Positions 63,305 through 64,000 of a DNA stretch of 64,000 bases are shown piece after piece; the stretch's first letter is position 1; each line of letters starts with the position of its first letter. Below the pieces are notes generated by a model, which had not been told where the DNA came from, searched no databases, and saw only the letters and a program-made list of their open reading frames with translations. This stretch comes from Flavimaricola marinus. Lineage in GTDB: Bacteria; Pseudomonadota; Alphaproteobacteria; Rhodobacterales; Rhodobacteraceae. Location: NCBI RefSeq assembly GCF_900184895.1, contig NZ_FXZK01000004.1, positions 248,001 to 312,000 on the forward strand, written 5' to 3'. Both the position numbers and the translations under genes were made by a program.

Positions 63305-63616
63305 ATGGAACTACTCCCTCTGATCATTCAATTGGTTTCGGGCGCTGTTGGTGGCACCGCGGCGGGCGGCGTGGCCAAGAACCTGTCACTGGGGCCGGCG
63401 GTGAACGCCATCGTCGGTGCGATCGGCGGTCTTGGCGGTGGCGCTTTGCTGGGCGGCATGATGTCGGGCGGCGGTGATATGGTGGCGGCTGCCGGCGAAG
63501 CTGCGGGTGGTGCCGATATCGGTGCCTTGGTCGCGCAGATCGGCTCGGGGGCCGTGGGCGGCGGCGTGTTGATGGCGGTCGTCGGCGTCGTCAAGAACAT
63601 GATTTCCAAATCCTGA
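63305..63616 (+). CDS. Small glycine-zipper membrane protein
   Basis: A 103-residue protein made almost wholly of Gly/Ala/Val hydrophobic segments with Gly-zipper spacing (SGAVGGTAAGGVAKN, GAIGGLGGGALLGGMM, GSGAVGGGVLMAVVGVV). Two or three membrane helices are predicted. Short proteins of this type are common in bacteria and uncharacterised. GGAAGGAAAG precedes the ATG. A strong hairpin follows its stop, so it is probably a monocistronic gene. Confidence 0.7.
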   Translation: MELLPLIIQLVSGAVGGTAAGGVAKNLSLGPAVNAIVGAIGGLGGGALLGGMMSGGGDMVAAAGEAAGGADIGALVAQIGSGAVGGGVLMAVVGVVKNMISKS

Positions 63617-63644
63617 GCCCTGCTCGACCGCGATACGACCTTCC

Positions 63645-63671
63645 AAAGGGCGGCCCGAGTGGTCGCCCTTT
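63645..63671 (+). terminator. Hairpin terminator
   Basis: AAAGGGCGGCC (63645-63655) pairs with GGTCGCCCTTT (63661-63671) over 11 positions, one G-U, around CGAGT. The Ts are within the stem. It separates the glycine-zipper gene from sseA. Confidence 0.75.
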
Positions 63672-63749
63672 GCGCAAAGCCGCCTTGCCTCTGCGCCCCA
63701 CTGGCGTTACGTCACCCGCGTGACGCCAGCGCCAGAGCAGGATCCGCCG

Positions 63750-64000
63750 ATGACACTCCACGATCAGGACGACCCCAAGACCTTGGTTTCGACCGAATGG
63801 TTGGCCGAGCATCTGAAATCCCCCGACTTGCGCCTTTTGGACGCCTCCTTCTACCTGCCCGACATGGGCCGCGACGCGAAGGCCGAGTATGCCGAGGCCC
63901 ATATCCCCGGCGCCAGGTTCTTTGACATCGACGAGATCTCGGATCAGCGGTCGGAGTTGCCCCATATGGTGCCCCCGGTCGAGAAGTTCATGTCCCGGAT
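63750..64000 (+). CDS. sseA: 3-mercaptopyruvate sulfurtransferase (5' part)
   Basis: The first ~83 residues of a tandem-rhodanese protein; the gene runs off the window. VSTEWLAEHLKSPDLRLLDASFYLP and EYAEAHIPGARFFDIDEISDQRSELPHM are the N-terminal rhodanese domain of the SseA/MST group, which moves sulfur from 3-mercaptopyruvate to thiols or cyanide. The catalytic Cys loop lies in the second domain, outside the window. Confidence 0.92.
   Translation, partial: MTLHDQDDPKTLVSTEWLAEHLKSPDLRLLDASFYLPDMGRDAKAEYAEAHIPGARFFDIDEISDQRSELPHMVPPVEKFMSR

Overview
The window reads as chromosomal DNA of an alphaproteobacterium of the family Rhodobacteraceae (roseobacter/Rhodobacter type). The basis is high GC content, codon use, a roseobacter-type major porin, an MbfA iron exporter behind an Irr-type operator, DUF2794, tandem I78-like inhibitors, a TRAP transporter, glutathione-dependent formaldehyde oxidation genes and split mnmC/mnmD. 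No rRNA, tRNA, CRISPR array, insertion sequence or prophage was seen. Genes are packed tightly, with many ATGA or GTGA start/stop overlaps. Both end genes are cut by the window edges.

Layout. 1-4.8 kb: 3' end of a flavoprotein gene, a glutathione S-transferase, then a surface polysaccharide locus (yjbH-yjbF) followed by two small secreted-type paralogues that share an identical C-terminus. 4.9-9.0 kb: leuS-lptE-holA operon on the minus strand. 9.4-11.4 kb: major porin and yggS. 11.4-16.3 kb: FrhB/BciB-like iron-sulfur flavoprotein, asd, a 700-bp hairpin-rich stretch without a recognisable gene, an RHH protein, beta-carbonic anhydrase and an HPt-like orphan. 16.5-20.0 kb: M17 aminopeptidase plus NlpC/P60 hydrolase, DUF2794 and twin I78-like lipoproteins. 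20.1-30.7 kb: metabolic genes including adhC and fghA (formaldehyde oxidation), mbfA with its Irr box, a LOTUS/NYN protein, an AEC transporter and an HAD-ocd-hydrolase operon.

30.7-39.9 kb: membrane diguanylate cyclase, MFS transporter, 2OG-Fe oxygenase, zapE, then a same-strand run of P-loop kinase, PD-(D/E)XK-like nuclease, nucleotidyltransferase, NYN RNase, GNAT, cobO and a B12-binding AerR-like regulator. 39.9-45.6 kb: TPP enzyme plus VOC protein, MaoC-like dehydratase, the divergent mnmC-type oxidase and mnmD methyltransferase, and a DMT transporter. 45.7-52.8 kb: a self-contained catabolic module made of a fused 5-oxoprolinase, a divergent TRAP transporter (dctPQM) and a winged-helix regulator. 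53.0-64.0 kb: an orphan DnaJ-type zinc-finger protein, a lytic transglycosylase divergent from dapA, an RTX protein, a gene apparently lacking a start codon, a YcaQ-type glycosylase with a potassium channel, smpB, a LysR regulator, a glycine-zipper protein and the start of sseA.

Non-coding structure stands out. A 22-bp element recurs five times just downstream of plus-strand genes. Three separate intergenic spacers each hold a four-unit 11-12-bp minisatellite. Several terminators and palindromic operator candidates are also visible. I did not find one clear-cut new system. The best candidates for undescribed biology are the twin small proteins beside yjbHF, the nucleic-acid gene run at 35.4-38.3 kb, the orphan zinc-finger protein at 53.0 kb and the recurrent 22-bp element.
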